NCBI GenBank assembly: GCA_029216955.1 | Contig: JANAVB010044017.1 | Location: 2,416,429 to 2,480,428, forward strand | Origin: Iris pallida | Taxonomy: Eukaryota; Streptophyta; Magnoliopsida; Asparagales; Iridaceae | Length of the DNA: 64,000 bases | Direction: 5' to 3' | Shown: positions 24,112-34,222 of the stretch, piece after piece | Numbering within the stretch: position 1 is the stretch's first letter | Layout: each line of letters opens with the position of its first letter | Position numbers and translations under genes: made by a program | Notes under the pieces: generated by a model | Told to the model about the DNA's origin: nothing | Databases searched by the model: none | What the model saw: only the letters and a program-made list of their open reading frames with translations

Positions 24112-24463
24112 ACCACTGGCTAGTGACTCCATAGGACTGGGCACATGCAATTGAAGATTATTAGACCCCTCAGTCATGTTATCTTCAGGTGTAGAAACAA
24201 GACGGGATGATTTACGAGTGGGACCATTGTATACGACCTAAAAATACAAAATACATAGGTATTAAGGCATTGTTAGTAACATAATTCAAATACAACATTT
24301 CATTTGAGAAGCATATCATATTTATTACCTTTTCCATTTGAGGATTAGAACGCCCATTATTCTCATCTTCGCTGCTAGACGAACTAAGCAAATCATCACA
24401 ATCGCCAGGTCGATACTCATTATCATCTCTCTCACTTGCATTTCTTTTACTATTTTTAGCCAA
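24112..24463 (-). pseudogene. CACTA-H gene fragment with one intron
   Basis: One exon encodes a polar, acidic stretch (GDCDDLLSSSSSEDENNGRS then NPQMEK). An intron with TTTTTAG at its 3' end follows at about 24240-24330, and the next exon reads VVYNGPTRKSSRLVSTPED. I do not recognise it with certainty. A GPTR-x-SSRL-like segment would suit the accessory DNA-binding protein genes of CACTA elements. The position inside CACTA-H supports a transposon gene remnant. No ATG is evident, so the 5' exon is missing or lies near 24500-24860. Confidence 0.35.
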
Positions 24464-25278
24464 ACTTGTTTGGATGACCTTCTCAAATGGGTAAATCTAA
24501 ACCCTAAAATTAATTATCGATAGAAAACAACAAGGTGGATTGGTAAATCTAAACCCTAAAATCAGCAAAACACTCAAATAAGAAATCAATAAAACCCTAA
24601 AATCAACAAAACACGGAAAAGGAACCTCTAAAAAAATCGAGATTATGGTGGTGGAAGCACCTTCCGGTGGTGGAGATGTGGTGGTGTCGATGTCCTCTCC
24701 ACAGGTGGTAGGAGGTATGGTGGTGGTAGCCAAAAAGGAAATCTGATTTGATTTGTAAATCAAATAGGAAACCAAAAGGGAATCGGTCATACCTTCCTTC
24801 AACCTCACGCCTAAGAGCTTTTGGGGAGAACAAAACGCGCCAGAGACAAAGAGCCGGCGCCAACACTGTAGTTGGGGGATTAATTTTGTTTAGGTTTTAT
24901 TTCATATAATTTAGGTTATTATTCAATAAAAAATTATAAATATATTTAGTGTCCTTTTACGACAGGACTAGTTATGTCGCCAAACACATAGTGGTCTTTC
25001 TGCAACATGTTCCACATGTCGTAGAATATGTAGTATCTTTCTGCGACATGTACCACATGTCGCAGAATATATAATATCTTTTTGTGACATGTCGATGTCG
25101 CGATATGTCAATAATTTGTGGCAGGATTGTTATTTAGTTTCCCTCCGGTAAATTTATATGTTTCCTGCGACATATTATAACTCATGTCGCCAAAACATGT
25201 AAAAATTAGCTTTTGGAGCCATAAAAGACCCTATGTCGCTAAAATATATTGCTAAAAATGTAATTTCTTGTAGTGATA

Positions 25279-25894
25279 GTCTCCATATTATACTCCTATT
25301 TTTGTATGAGGTACTTGGATCGGAAGCTATACAGATAAAGCGACAGTCTCCCGGTGTCGGGTTCGAGATCATCTTCTTTTATCCGGAAGGGCTGTGGATC
25401 ATTCTTTCGGCCGAAGACGATTGGATGATCCTCTCCCTCGACTATGAAGCAAGCGCCTTCCACGGAAGTGAGTAGGTTCACGGTATAGACATTTGTCACT
25501 TGGGTGTGTAGGTTGGTGCATATACCGTGTTCCATAGCATACATTATACAAAGTTTATTAAGCTCGAGGTAGTTCAAAGATAGCCCTTTATTGATAAAGT
25601 AAGATATCTTTTCAGGTGGGATTACATTGTCAGCAGAAGGAACATCAGTGTGGGCAGCCACATACTTGGCTAGTTCTAATTCCTCTTCAGCCACCCTTGT
25701 ATCAATAAAGACTGAGAGGATGACCTGGGCAGCTTGATCATCAGAGGCTCTACTGGTGGTGCTGAACGTGGGGTCGTAGACGCACTGGCGATCCCTGGCT
25801 TAGCGCTTGGTGCTGGACGTGGAGTTGTTGGCTTACTAGCAGTCCATGGCTTAACGCTTGGCTGTCGACTTATCCTGGAAAGACGAATCGTCAT
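25279..25894 (-). pseudogene. Tat-A region between protease and RT, 5' of the CACTA insertion
   Basis: A frame at 25694-25296 (VAAHTDVPSADNVIPPEKIS and GACFIVEGEDHPIVFGRKND) lies where Tat-elements carry a poorly conserved linker. A Pro/Ser/Thr-rich repeat (TPRPAPSAKPGIAS, TPRSAPPVEP) precedes it at 25894-25676. Tat-B has an analogous repeat of V-x-x-Q-P-L-V-I-K-V-K-G-R type near 36130-36300. Function unknown. Confidence 0.5.
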
Positions 25895-26056
25895 AGGCTT
25901 AACAGAATGATTGATCTCTTCTGTTTGTCATTGGCCGACTTTTGGCAGCCTGATTGTCAGTGGCTCCGTAGTGGGTCTCGGCCCTTAGCCAGATCTTGGC
26001 AGTCGGATTGTCATCTGCTTCTTTTGTGCAATGAGTACCGGAAGACTAGTTGCTTC

Positions 26057-26863
26057 TCAACGCAGAGTGGTTGTAAGAGGTGCAGTCCTGCCTGGTTTGC
26101 GGGGTTGGAGATGGATTCTCAAGGGTTCCTCAGGCCCTGCAATGGCCTCGGTCTGCTCTTGAACATCCTCCTTGATCAGGTGCCTTTTTGATTTCTCATA
26201 CAAGCAAGAATCCGAATAGTTGGATTCGACCCCTTTGAAAGGATCGATGTCGGCAAATTTTGTCTTTACAAAGCTGTCCTTGTCGACGTATTTGAAGCAC
26301 TGGTGCAATATAGAGGGCACGATCATATAATCATGTATCCATGGACAACCCAGGAGAATATTGTAGGAGGTATCTGCATCTATGACATAGCAGGTTACTT
26401 CCGACTGAAGGTCGCCAATTTGGTACTTCAGGTGAATCTTTTCAATAGGATAGCTTCTTTCGAAATAAAAACCGCTGATGGCGGTGCTAGTAGGAGTCAG
26501 CCGATGCATAGGGATGCACAGGAGGTGAAGCAAGCTCTTCGGAATAATGCTTATCGAAGAACCGGGATCAATGTGCATCCGATCCACCTTGATGTCGTCG
26601 ACGTATCCAGTATAATACAGAGGACGATCGTGCAGGTTGGTCTTGATAAGCATGTCCTGCGGAGTGAATACAATGTTGGGCATTGTACCTGTAAAAGCAT
26701 TGTCTTGGAGATCTGCCGGCGAGCTCTCTCCTGTAAACTTGACCTGAGGCAGATATGCGTCGGTATTCTGGAGTGCTTCGTTCAGTGTGACGCAAACATC
26801 TTTGGAGAGTCTCAGGAGCTCATATAATGATAATTTGGCTGGTGTGTTGGCCAATTGTGCCAA
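26057..26863 (-). pseudogene. Tat-A aspartic protease
   Basis: A 268-codon frame with RMHIDPGSSISIIPKSLLHL and SYNILLGCPWIHD, the paired active-site and flap-like regions of retrotransposon aspartic proteases. The active site reads D-P-G-S-S rather than D-T/S-G-S-S; Tat-B has the same D-P-G-S-S, so this is likely the lineage form. The enzyme would cut the Gag-Pol polyprotein. The N-terminal stretch (MAQLANTPAKLSLYELLRLS) matches Tat-B AQLANSSARLSIFELLRLS. Confidence 0.8.
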
Positions 26864-27004
26864 AATGCCAAAATTATAAGGCCTTTTCAGCCCCTGAGGT
26901 GCGTCCTTACGGAGCGGCTTGTCAAATCAGATCTCCTTTGGCTTAGGCTTGTCGGCCGGCGAAGGCTGAGAAGGTCCTGGGGCATCAGCAGTGGCCGACT
27001 GGCA

Positions 27005-28001
27005 TTATTCGGCCGAGTTATCCGGTGTAGGTTGAGACTGTGCACCGGACCGGGTGACGACAGCTGTCGCTTCTTCGATATCGGTCGAGAATGTACGGCA
27101 GGACTTGCCTTTCTCGCCCTTCTTCTTGCTAGTAGAGGGTGATGCTGGCTGGATTATTTCAGATACTAAGTCCGGATGGACCCACATGACCTTCTCTCGT
27201 GATATGGTGAGGGGTACCAGCCCAGTAGCCTGGTCTCGAGGAGGTGGAAGATTAGCGACCTCTATTTTTGCCCGGGGGATAGGTACTATGTCGTCTTGGG
27301 TCCTCGTCGGCGAGAAGCTGCCAAATTAGACTGACACCATGTTGGCAGCGACCGTCACCTCCTCGAAATCAATGGCCAGGGCCTTGGAGTCGATGAGGTT
27401 CATGATGTACCGCTTCAATTGGAAGCAGTCTTGTGTAGCATGGTGGACGTAGCGATGGTAGTGACAGTACTTGGGGCTCTCCATCTCTGCAGGTCAAGGT
27501 TCATGCCTTGGCGGAGGGAGCTGAATTCTGTCTCCTTGTAAGAGCATATCAAAGATGGGCTTGACATGACTATCCTCGAAGGAGTAAGTCATCTACGGCC
27601 ACTGCTTTTTTGTCTGCTTCGGTTTGGGCTTCGGGGCTGTGTCGGCCACCATAGCCTGTTTGCCCCTGTTGTCTCGGTTGTTGGAGGAATTACCGTCGTT
27701 GTTGTTGTTGGCATTAGGGCGTTTGCCCTTATCCTTCCTGTCCGAGATGTGCAATCCTAGTTGGCAAGCTTTCTTCAACTTGGTTTCTGTGCTAGTGGCG
27801 CTGATGATGAAGGTCTTCTAGTCCTTAAATTGACCTTCGCCCATCCAGAGGCTGATTGTGGGGAGCAGCCTCTTCTGGTAAATTTTAATTAAGGAAGAGT
27901 CCGGATTACCGGAGGGCAATCTCATTGCGGTTTGGCAAAACTGCTCGATGTAATTCCTCGTCAGTTCTTTTTCTCCATGAACGACGTCCATAAGGTTTGA
28001 C
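27005..28001 (-). pseudogene. Tat-A gag, 3' part (left of the Tat-B insertion)
   Basis: Starting at the TTGAC duplication the frame reads NLMDVVHGEKELTRNYIEQF, the end of the capsid region. Further on, near 27470, it has YCHYHRYVHHATQDCFQLKR, a C-x3-H...H-x4-C zinc-finger-like box typical of Tat gag. Then follow a linker with the MWVHPDL box also found in Tat-B and a basic stretch. Stops occur at 27818, 27593, near 27485, near 27328 and at 27005. The other half of gag lies at 41926-44347. Confidence 0.8.
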
Positions 28002-29076
28002 TGTTTCACTTAACAAAATGCCTGGAAATCGGATTTTGAAAATAAAACGAGAAAAAGTACATAAAGTACAAATTTGATTTTGGGAAGTATTGCTATGGAA
28101 GTCTGATCTGTAAATGATCACTTTGTTCCTTGGACCATACGATGATGATGAAAATCACTGCTAGAAGATGAACAATTGGAAGAATTAAGTCACCAAAAAG
28201 GTATCGACGCACTTGGGCACTGATGGCGAGGCCGAATGCTTTCCTGCTTTGCTTCACTCTGTTTCGGAAGAAAAGTTGAAGAAGAATGCTCCGAAAAATC
28301 AAAGTCACTGGGCTCTGATCTCTATGTATTCTCTCCTTTTTCTCTCTGTCTCTCCCTTATATGAGAAAAATCAGTCTATTTATAGACTTGGCTTCTTGTA
28401 CGTAAAAACTCAGCAAAAGTTTCGTCTTTACGCTAACAACTACCACCCATGACCGAAGTCATCCTCAGCATACGTTGACACGTGTCCCATCATTTCAATA
28501 AGAATAGGATGCACGTACACACGTTCTTCGAGATATGTGGCATGAAATCCATGTAGGCAAACCACGTTCTGAATTGGAATAGGGCGTAAAAACAACCCAA
28601 ATATACCCTGAGCGTAAAGTAGTAGACTAGGCGTACAATAGCCCTGATGTAGACTTCCCGCGTAAAGTGGTTGTTAAATAACCTTGAGCGTAAAAGTAGC
28701 CCAAATAAACCTTACGCACATGTCAACCGTTGAGCGTAAAAAACTCGTATAGTCTCCGTGCATAAAAGAAGCCATATTATGAGCATAAAGTGGCTCAGTC
28801 CACATACTAAACGACAAATGGGCCTCTGTGTAAAATAAATCCTTTTGATTTCTGTGATATATGCCATCATTAAATCTTCATGTCAGACTTTGCATTAAAT
28901 GCAAGACTTGACAGCTTTGTCCAGCGTAAAAGTGGCTAGCCTGTCTTGGGCGTAAAATGATTAGCCTGCTTCGGGCGTAAAGTGATTAGCCGCTCTTTGG
29001 CATAAAGTGGATCGATTTGAATGGAATGATCCTTATCTTTGACTCATTCTTATGAAGCACTTTTTACGCTCCTACA
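28002..29076 (-). repeat. Tat-B left LTR (3' LTR) with GCGTAAAA array in U3
   Basis: The minus-strand TATA box (TCTATAAATAGA) is at 28375-28386. Upstream of it, about 28575-29070, some 14 copies of GCGTAAA(A/G) occur, for example near 28585, 28612, 28661, 28685, 28732, 28922, 28949 and 28973, with decayed forms GCATAAA. The array fills U3. On the minus strand the LTR begins TGTAGGAGCGTAAAAAGTGC, so a word copy sits 8 bases from the element end. Confidence 0.9.
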
Positions 29077-29092
29077 AGACCCCCTTCAAAGT
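29077..29092 (-). other. Tat-B polypurine tract
   Basis: Minus-strand TTTGAAGGGGGTCT abuts the 3' LTR. It is nearly identical to the Tat-A tract, and the following bases (CTTTGAA words) are also shared. Confidence 0.78.
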
Positions 29093-29129
29093 TTTCAAAT
29101 ATCTTCAAAATTTGAAACACTTTGAACAG

Positions 29130-29228
29130 AAGCGTAAAAATTGAGATTTGACCAGTCAGCGTAAAATTCGGGATACTCAACAGTCATCCACGTAAAAGTG
29201 GGGATATCCAACAGTCGGCGTAAAATCA
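29130..29228 (+). repeat. Tat-B word copies upstream of the antisense promoter
   Basis: Four copies, AGCGTAAAAATTG, AGCGTAAAATTCG, CACGTAAAAGTGG and GGCGTAAAATCAAG, lie between the polypurine tract and the TATA box at 29364. They mirror the 18-bp array of Tat-A in the same location. Confidence 0.75.
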
Positions 29229-29363
29229 AGAAATAGTGTCGGTCAACACTTAACCGTCACAATGAATTTTCTTCTCGAAACTTTTGAATGCCTTTTTACC
29301 TTCCCGAGTTTGCATTAATAATGAGCAGTTTCCCATAAGGAATATGAAGAGTTGATTTAATTG

Positions 29364-29370
29364 TATAAAT
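29364..29370 (+). promoter_or_regulatory. TATA box of Tat-B antisense gene 1
   Basis: TATAAAT, 49 bp before the ATG at 29413, with a CT-rich leader (CTTCATTCTTTCCATTC). Confidence 0.6.
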
Positions 29371-29412
29371 AAAAAGGAATTCTTCATTCTTTCCATTCAT
29401 CTTCATAGTGAC

Positions 29413-29667
29413 ATGGTGCCAAAGAAAGAGATTAACAATGAAGAGGCTTCTAGCTCCAGGCTTGATTTTGAGCGAGCACGCAATTTTGTAGGGTGCTTTG
29501 GACTGACTCCAGCAGTCTTCAGTCGCATCGATGGTGGTCCTCCAACTGCGTATGAGGGATCAGGAGATGCAAAAGTGTTTCTTAATTTGATGCGTCGCTC
29601 GGGGATTCGCAACATGCACGACTTAGGTGCCTCCCTTCGTCAGCCCAATGAAGGAGAGAAAAAATAA
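29413..29667 (+). CDS. Tat-B antisense gene 1, 84-residue protein of unknown function
   Basis: ATG at 29413 to TAA at 29665. The product starts MVPKKEINNEEASSSRLDFE and includes FGLTPAVFSRIDGGPPTAYE. It is charged, with no membrane segment and no motif I recognise. A TATA box lies 49 bp upstream and AATAAAATC 60 bp after the stop, so it can be a complete transcription unit. The start resembles MAPKASSS of the Tat-A antisense gene only in its first residues. It may be the surviving 5' piece of a longer antisense gene or an independent small gene. Confidence 0.5.
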   Translation: MVPKKEINNEEASSSRLDFERARNFVGCFGLTPAVFSRIDGGPPTAYEGSGDAKVFLNLMRRSGIRNMHDLGASLRQPNEGEKK

Positions 29668-29908
29668 TATTCCATGTATTGCGACTCTTTTGTGTATAGG
29701 GGTCCACTTCCCCCTTTTATATAAATAAAATCTTAATGTTAATCTCATTTGTTGGTACATAGAATTGTTCAACACTTCTTTAACTGCATTTATGGTTGTT
29801 TATTCCCAAGAGAAACAAAACAACACGTGGCATCTGCTTTGTGGTCACGAGCGCCTTTTTAGTAGGATCTTTCCCGAAATAGACTCATGCCAACCGTTTT
29901 CTCAACCC

Positions 29909-29918
29909 TTATAAATAG
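29909..29918 (+). promoter_or_regulatory. TATA box of Tat-B antisense gene 2
   Basis: TTATAAATAG, about 70 bp before the ATG at 29980, followed by CATTCTCATTCTCATTC. Confidence 0.6.
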
Positions 29919-29979
29919 CTGAGTCAAAGAATGTTTTATACATTCTCATTCTCATTCTTTCGAAGATAGCTTCTAGCAA

Positions 29980-30698
29980 ATGATGATGCTTGCTGTTCTT
30001 CTGTACGCTTGGTCGACAGACGTTGATTTAACAGTTCTCAGAGCCGAATCATCTGACCTCAATGGTAAGTTTAATTCGTCTTTTTGTCGAAAATAGATGC
30101 CCATGAGTGTAAATCCTTGACAGACGTAGAATCTTATAGGTAAGATGCACGGGCGTAAAAGCCTTGTTGAATAATACGCTCATGAAACATTGGCGTAAAG
30201 AACCTTTGTTGAATAGGGTGCACATGAGACACGGGCGTAAAAACCTTGTTGAGTAGGACGCACGAGCATCAGTCTTTAATTGATCAGTAAGTGACTGATG
30301 ATAAGATTTTTCTGTTGTCTTCTGTAGAAGCTTGACTGAAGAATTTTTCCAGAACCGTTATTGGCGATTTTGACGCTGTGAGAAATATTCTTCTGACATC
30401 AGCATCAGGGAGCTCATGCGCTTTTGACGCACAAATTAGACAACTCAGAACTTTCCGTAGGATAAAAGGGTCTTCCTCAGATGGTAGGAAGAGCCTTTAT
30501 ACACGAAAAGTTGGATGGTGGAGTCAACTCTATCCCGAGAAATTGGGTAGTAGAGTTCCTTTCACGGCAGGACTAGGAATTGTATCCCAATACTGGATAC
30601 ATTCCTATCTCCTCTGGAAGGCCGCCACTTCTCCACCAATTGTATTGGCAGCAACACGTCTTCGGGCTGCCATACTCTGGGATTCTCCTATCGTCTGA
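29980..30698 (+). pseudogene. Tat-B antisense gene 2, spliced, unknown function
   Basis: Exon 1 is 29980-30064 (MMMLAVLLYAWSTDVDLTVL...), ending AATG|GTAAGT. The intron ends TTCTGTAG at 30327. Joining the exons keeps one frame open to the TGA at 30696-30698, apart from a TGA two codons after the junction. The second exon encodes a basic stretch, FDAQIRQLRTFRRIKGSSSD, then VGWWSQLYPEKLG and WIHSYLLWKAATSPPIVLAA. I recognise no family. The intron position, one base into a codon right after a short first exon, is the same as in the Tat-A antisense gene. Confidence 0.5.
30065..30327 (+). repeat. Intron 1 of Tat-B antisense gene 2 with GCGTAAA copies
   Basis: GTAAGT to TGTAG. It contains GGCGTAAAAGCC, GGCGTAAAGAACC and GGCGTAAAAACC, spaced about 40-55 bp within a diverged tandem unit (TTGTTGAATA...CAC(G/A)(A/G)GC). 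This parallels the word-filled intron of Tat-A. Confidence 0.65.
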
Positions 30699-31460
30699 GA
30701 GAGAAGACCCGAGTTTGATTCCTTCTGTTCTGGTCGCCATTGAGGCTCAGACAGTAAGGAATTGACACCAACAACGAATCCGATGAAGAAGATCCAAAGA
30801 AGAAATAGATCTCGATTAGGTCATCGTTGTTGTATAGAATAAAAATCCAAGATTATAATAGATTTCCATTATGATTTGTAAGAAAGTCTAAGAAATATAA
30901 TAGACTTTTATGATGAAATGAGAATGGAAATGACAAGTCTTCTATGCTCAATGATTTGTATCTATCCAAAAGTAGTATAGACATGATAGATAATAAAGTC
31001 TTGTTTTATGTTTAGAGTATACAATACTATCAGAGGTATTATGGATATGACAGCATGTAAGAACTCAGAGAAAAAAAGTAGATTAATATCTATGCAGAGG
31101 TCAAATGGAAATGATAGATAAGAAGAGTAAGTGGATTTAATATTTATCCAGAGGTCATGAAAATATGATAAATAACGAATCCCACTTCTCTTTTTTTTAA
31201 TATCAATTGATAAAATAGAAGATTTAAAATCCCTCTCCAAGGAAACAAGAAATCAGCTTAACCAAACCTTGGTAGCTGAGGAATAAGGAGACAGACGTCA
31301 TGAGCATATATGTCCATATTAATGGATGAATGAACCAACATAACTCTCAGGAAAAGAAAATATTGATTCAATTCCATAATTAAATGGATGAACCTGATAA
31401 AATGAACGGACAGACCTTTTTGGGAATGAAAGGTTGTTTTCAAAGACCAGTTCATCAATA
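30699..31460. other. Tat-B stretch between antisense genes 2 and 3, no gene seen
   Basis: AT-rich, with repeated AGAGGT(A/C)AT words near 31033, 31096 and 31149 in a diverged unit of about 55-60 bp (GATAGATAA...AGT). It corresponds to 16508-17365 of Tat-A. Confidence 0.45.
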
Positions 31461-31469
31461 GATCTCTCC

Positions 31470-31476
31470 TATAAAC
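31470..31476 (+). promoter_or_regulatory. Possible TATA box of Tat-B antisense gene 3
   Basis: TATAAAC, 53 bp before the ATG at 31529, preceded by CTCTCC. Confidence 0.35.
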
Positions 31477-31528
31477 ATGCGAAAACTCTTTGTAACGTTT
31501 CATTCTTATTTCCACTCCTCTATTGGAA

Positions 31529-31826
31529 ATGTCTTCCAAGGATATGCAGCAAAAGAATGAAGTCTTCATGAAGGTTGAGGACGTCATCGAGACACACCCC
31601 GTCGAGCCAATTGTGTCAGGCCCAACCGAAGTAAGCGAGAACTCTTCTACGCCCAAGCCACCACAAGATATCCTTGCTTTTTTAGTGGAGCCAAGGAAAA
31701 CTCCTAGAAGAAGCACTGAGGATGGCTGTCTGCAAATTTTTTATGAGTTCTGGCAACGATGCTTTCTATGCATTTGCTGACTATGTATTCAATAAGGAAG
31801 GCGAAGGCAGTGGCCCTCGTCCTTAA
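31529..31826 (+). pseudogene. Tat-B antisense gene 3, small protein of unknown function
   Basis: ATG at 31529; the frame runs to a TGA at 31780 with MSSKDMQQKNEVFMKVEDVI and a Pro/Ser-rich middle. A second frame at the 3' end (NDAFYAFADYVFNKEGEGSG, TAA at 31824-31826) looks more protein-like than the terminal Cys/Phe stretch of the first, so a frameshift near 31725-31745 is likely. An AATAATAAAAG polyadenylation-like signal follows at 31847. It converges on the integrase gene, whose stop is 60 bp away. It could instead be the last exon of gene 2. Confidence 0.4.
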
Positions 31827-31885
31827 TCTTTTGTCTTGAACAAAAATAATAATAAAAGAAACTTTATTTTCATCATCATTTTTCT

Positions 31886-33028
31886 TTATACATAGTACTT
31901 TTTAAAAAATTTGCCATTGATTGGCATCATGAGTAGATCTCCATTAGGCTTTGATAACCGATAGGCACCATTAGAAAACACGGTCTCAATTACATAAGGA
32001 CCTTCCCATTTCGCTTGGAATTTCCCTTTGCTTTTGTGAATCATAATCATCGATCTTCGAACGGCTAATACTAACTCGCCAATCTTGAATACCCTCTCTT
32101 TAACTTTACGATTGAAAGTTCGAGATATACGGGCTTGATATAGTTCAATATGTTGTTGTGCTTGAAGACGCTTCTCGTCTAATCCTTTAAGTTCTTGGAG
32201 TCGTAAGCGATCATTGTTCTCTATAGTTAGCTCATTAGCAATAGCTATTCGAAGAGATGGAATCTGGATTTCCAAGGGAAGAACAGCCTCACATCCATAA
32301 ACCAATAAAAATGGTGTAAAACCCGTAGGAGTTCGGACTGTTGTTCGATAAGCCCATAAACATTCTCCAAGTTTCTCATTCCAATTACGTTTATTAGAAG
32401 AGACAAACTTTTTGAGAAGTTTAATGATAGTCTTATTGAAGGCTTCGGCTAGACCATTAGCAGTTGGATTATAAGCCGTAGAGGCCAAATTTTGAATTTG
32501 ATTCTTATCACAGAACCGATAAAATGCCTGACTGGAAAATTGTGGACCATTGTCATGAATTATCCGTCGCGGAATCCCGAAGCGATAAATGACATGATGT
32601 TTGATGAAGCTGATCACATTAGATGTTTTTACTTCAGCAAGGGGGACTGCTTCTGCCCACTTAGAAAAATAATCGGTTATAGCTAATATGAACCGATGTC
32701 CTTTTATAGAAGGAGGGTTAATAGGACCAATGACATCCATACCCCAAGCTTTGAAGGGCCAAGAAGCTGCTGTAGGATGTAGAAATTCAGAAGGTTGGTG
32801 AATAAAATCGGCATGAATCTGACATGCTTTACACCTTCTGGCGTAATCCACAGCATCTGTTATCATGGAAGGCCAATAATATCCCATTCTGCGAATACGA
32901 TCCTGTAATTTCGGACCTGGTTGATGAGCACCACAGACACCATCATGAGCCTTACGGAGTATCAATTTAGCTTCACTTTCTGAGAGACAGCGCAGCAAGA
33001 GTCCATCATATGAGCGACGATATAACAT
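31886..33028 (-). CDS. Tat-B integrase
   Basis: A 380-residue open frame, the longest unbroken pol domain here. It has the zinc-binding head (AHDGVCGAHQPGPKLQDR, GYYWPSM, CKACQ) and the core D (WGMDVIGPINPPS), D (IIHDNGPQF) and E (LAEAFNKTIIKLLKK). A C-terminal DNA-binding part with FKIGELVLAVRR follows, ending in GKFFKKYYV and TAG. It would insert the DNA copy into the genome as part of Gag-Pol. It is translated only as the tail of the polyprotein, and an in-frame TGA at 33050-33052 lies just upstream, so it is not expressed as such. Confidence 0.88.
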   Translation of the reverse strand: MLYRRSYDGLLLRCLSESEAKLILRKAHDGVCGAHQPGPKLQDRIRRMGYYWPSMITDAVDYARRCKACQIHADFIHQPSEFLHPTAASWPFKAWGMDVIGPINPPSIKGHRFILAITDYFSKWAEAVPLAEVKTSNVISFIKHHVIYRFGIPRRIIHDNGPQFSSQAFYRFCDKNQIQNLASTAYNPTANGLAEAFNKTIIKLLKKFVSSNKRNWNEKLGECLWAYRTTVRTPTGFTPFLLVYGCEAVLPLEIQIPSLRIAIANELTIENNDRLRLQELKGLDEKRLQAQQHIELYQARISRTFNRKVKERVFKIGELVLAVRRSMIMIHKSKGKFQAKWEGPYVIETVFSNGAYRLSKPNGDLLMMPINGKFFKKYYV

Positions 33029-33052
33029 ATGTAAAGATGAATCATAATAGAA

Positions 33053-33922
33053 TCAAAATGATCGTCTTTTAATTGATGCAGCTTCTTTTGGATCTTCAGG
33101 TAAAATCCCATGAACCGCGTAATCAATGAATGGAGTTCTCCAATACCTCAGTTGAGAGCTTGATTCTGTAGTATAACTCTGTTCAATACACAAATTATTC
33201 TTGACACAGAATAAATCTCGGTCCAACAAAGTAATTGTATTTTGTTTTCGGATTGGAACAGCCAAATCTGCAGCTAAGCTAGCAAGAGCACCAGCCTCCA
33301 CATTCTAAGAATGTGGTACGAATTCAATGAAGAATCCTTTGAATGAAAGGACTAATTCGACTACTACTTGATGATAAGGGATGAGATCAGGATTTCTGAC
33401 TTCATAGGTCCCTCTAACCTGATTAACAATCAGCTGAGAGTCTCCATAGGCTTCCAGGAATTCAATATCCAATTGTTTTACGACTTGGAGACCAATCAAT
33501 AGAGCATTATATTCTGCTACATTATTGGAGCATGGTTCATTGAGAGAATAGGCACGGTATATGACCATTTTGTGAGGAGAGACCAAGACGATTCCTACCC
33601 CAGAGACAATATTACCTTTAGGTCCAACCCGTGATGCTCCGTCAAAATATAATTGCCAAATGTCATTTTTCAAAGTCATATTGCAATCTAGAACTTCATC
33701 TGGAATGTCCTTATATAACTTTGATGTTTTCGGTATAGGATGAGCAGCTAAGAAATCAGCTAATGCTTGACCCTTCACTAATTTTTGAGGTATATAAACC
33801 ATGTCATAAAGAGTGAGCAGCATCGCCCAGGTAGCTAACCTAGAGTTAAGAATGCTTGGTTTTCTCATCAATACCCGAATGGGGTTTATTCTGGAGATGA
33901 CAAGGATAGTTTGTCCTGTCAC
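33053..33922 (-). pseudogene. Tat-B archaeal-type RNase H
   Basis: LYFDGASRVGPKGNIVSGVG, SNNVAEYNALLIGLQVVKQL, AYGDSQLIVNQVRG and NVEAGALASLAADLAV give the D-E-D-(D) order of RNase HI, although the last acidic position appears to be Gly/Ala here. One in-frame TAG (33302-33304) splits the domain. Together with the first RNase H this dual arrangement marks the Tat lineage. Confidence 0.82.
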
Positions 33923-33937
33923 ATAATGTCTTGTCTT

Positions 33938-34222
33938 TTAGACAACAAAAACCAAGGCCAGACATTCCTTTTCTATAGGAGTATACCTGTGTTCTGCTCC
34001 GACCATCATTCGGCTAAGATAATAAATCGTTTGTTCATGCCCTATATCACTTTTTTGTGCAAGAAGAGCACCAAGTGAATGATCTAAAGCTCGAACATAT
34101 AGCAAAAATGGTCTTTCTATCACTGGAGGTAGCAAAATGGGTGGATTTGTAAGATATTGCTTGATGTCATTAAAGGCTTTCTCACATGCTTCATCCCAAA
34201 TAAATGATACACCCTTCTTCAA
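33938..34222 (-). pseudogene. Tat-B first RNase H (RT-associated)
   Basis: KKGVSFIWDEACEKAFNDIK, LYVRALDHSLGALLAQKSDI, QTIYYLSRMMVGAEHRYTPI and EKECLALVFVV follow the usual gypsy RNase H order. A TAA at 33935-33937 separates it from the YVTGQ segment that leads into the second RNase H. An A-run near 34305 marks a frameshift against RT. Confidence 0.8.

Larger units (their letters stand above)
21044..25275. mobile_element. CACTA-H: 4.2-kb CACTA (En/Spm-type) DNA transposon in Tat-A pol
   Basis: It starts CACTATAAGAAAATGC and ends ATTTCTTGTAGTG, an inverted pair, and is flanked by the 3-bp duplication ATA (21041-21043 and 25276-25278), the hallmark of CACTA elements. Subterminal repeats around GCGACAT and TGTCGC with TGTCGCAGAA variants fill about 21060-21330 and 24950-25250; in this superfamily they bind the transposase partner. 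The length and the lack of a transposase domain point to a deletion derivative moved in trans. Confidence 0.9.

Noticed and set aside
24497..24866. His- and Pro-rich minus-strand frames in CACTA-H as a real protein
   Set aside because: CCACC-type simple repeats and AAACCCTAAAATC repeats keep frames open; more likely 5' untranslated sequence of the small CACTA gene.
29403..29615. Minus-strand frame opposite Tat-B antisense gene 1
   Set aside because: No promoter, no homology, and the + strand frame has TATA box, leader and polyadenylation-like signal.
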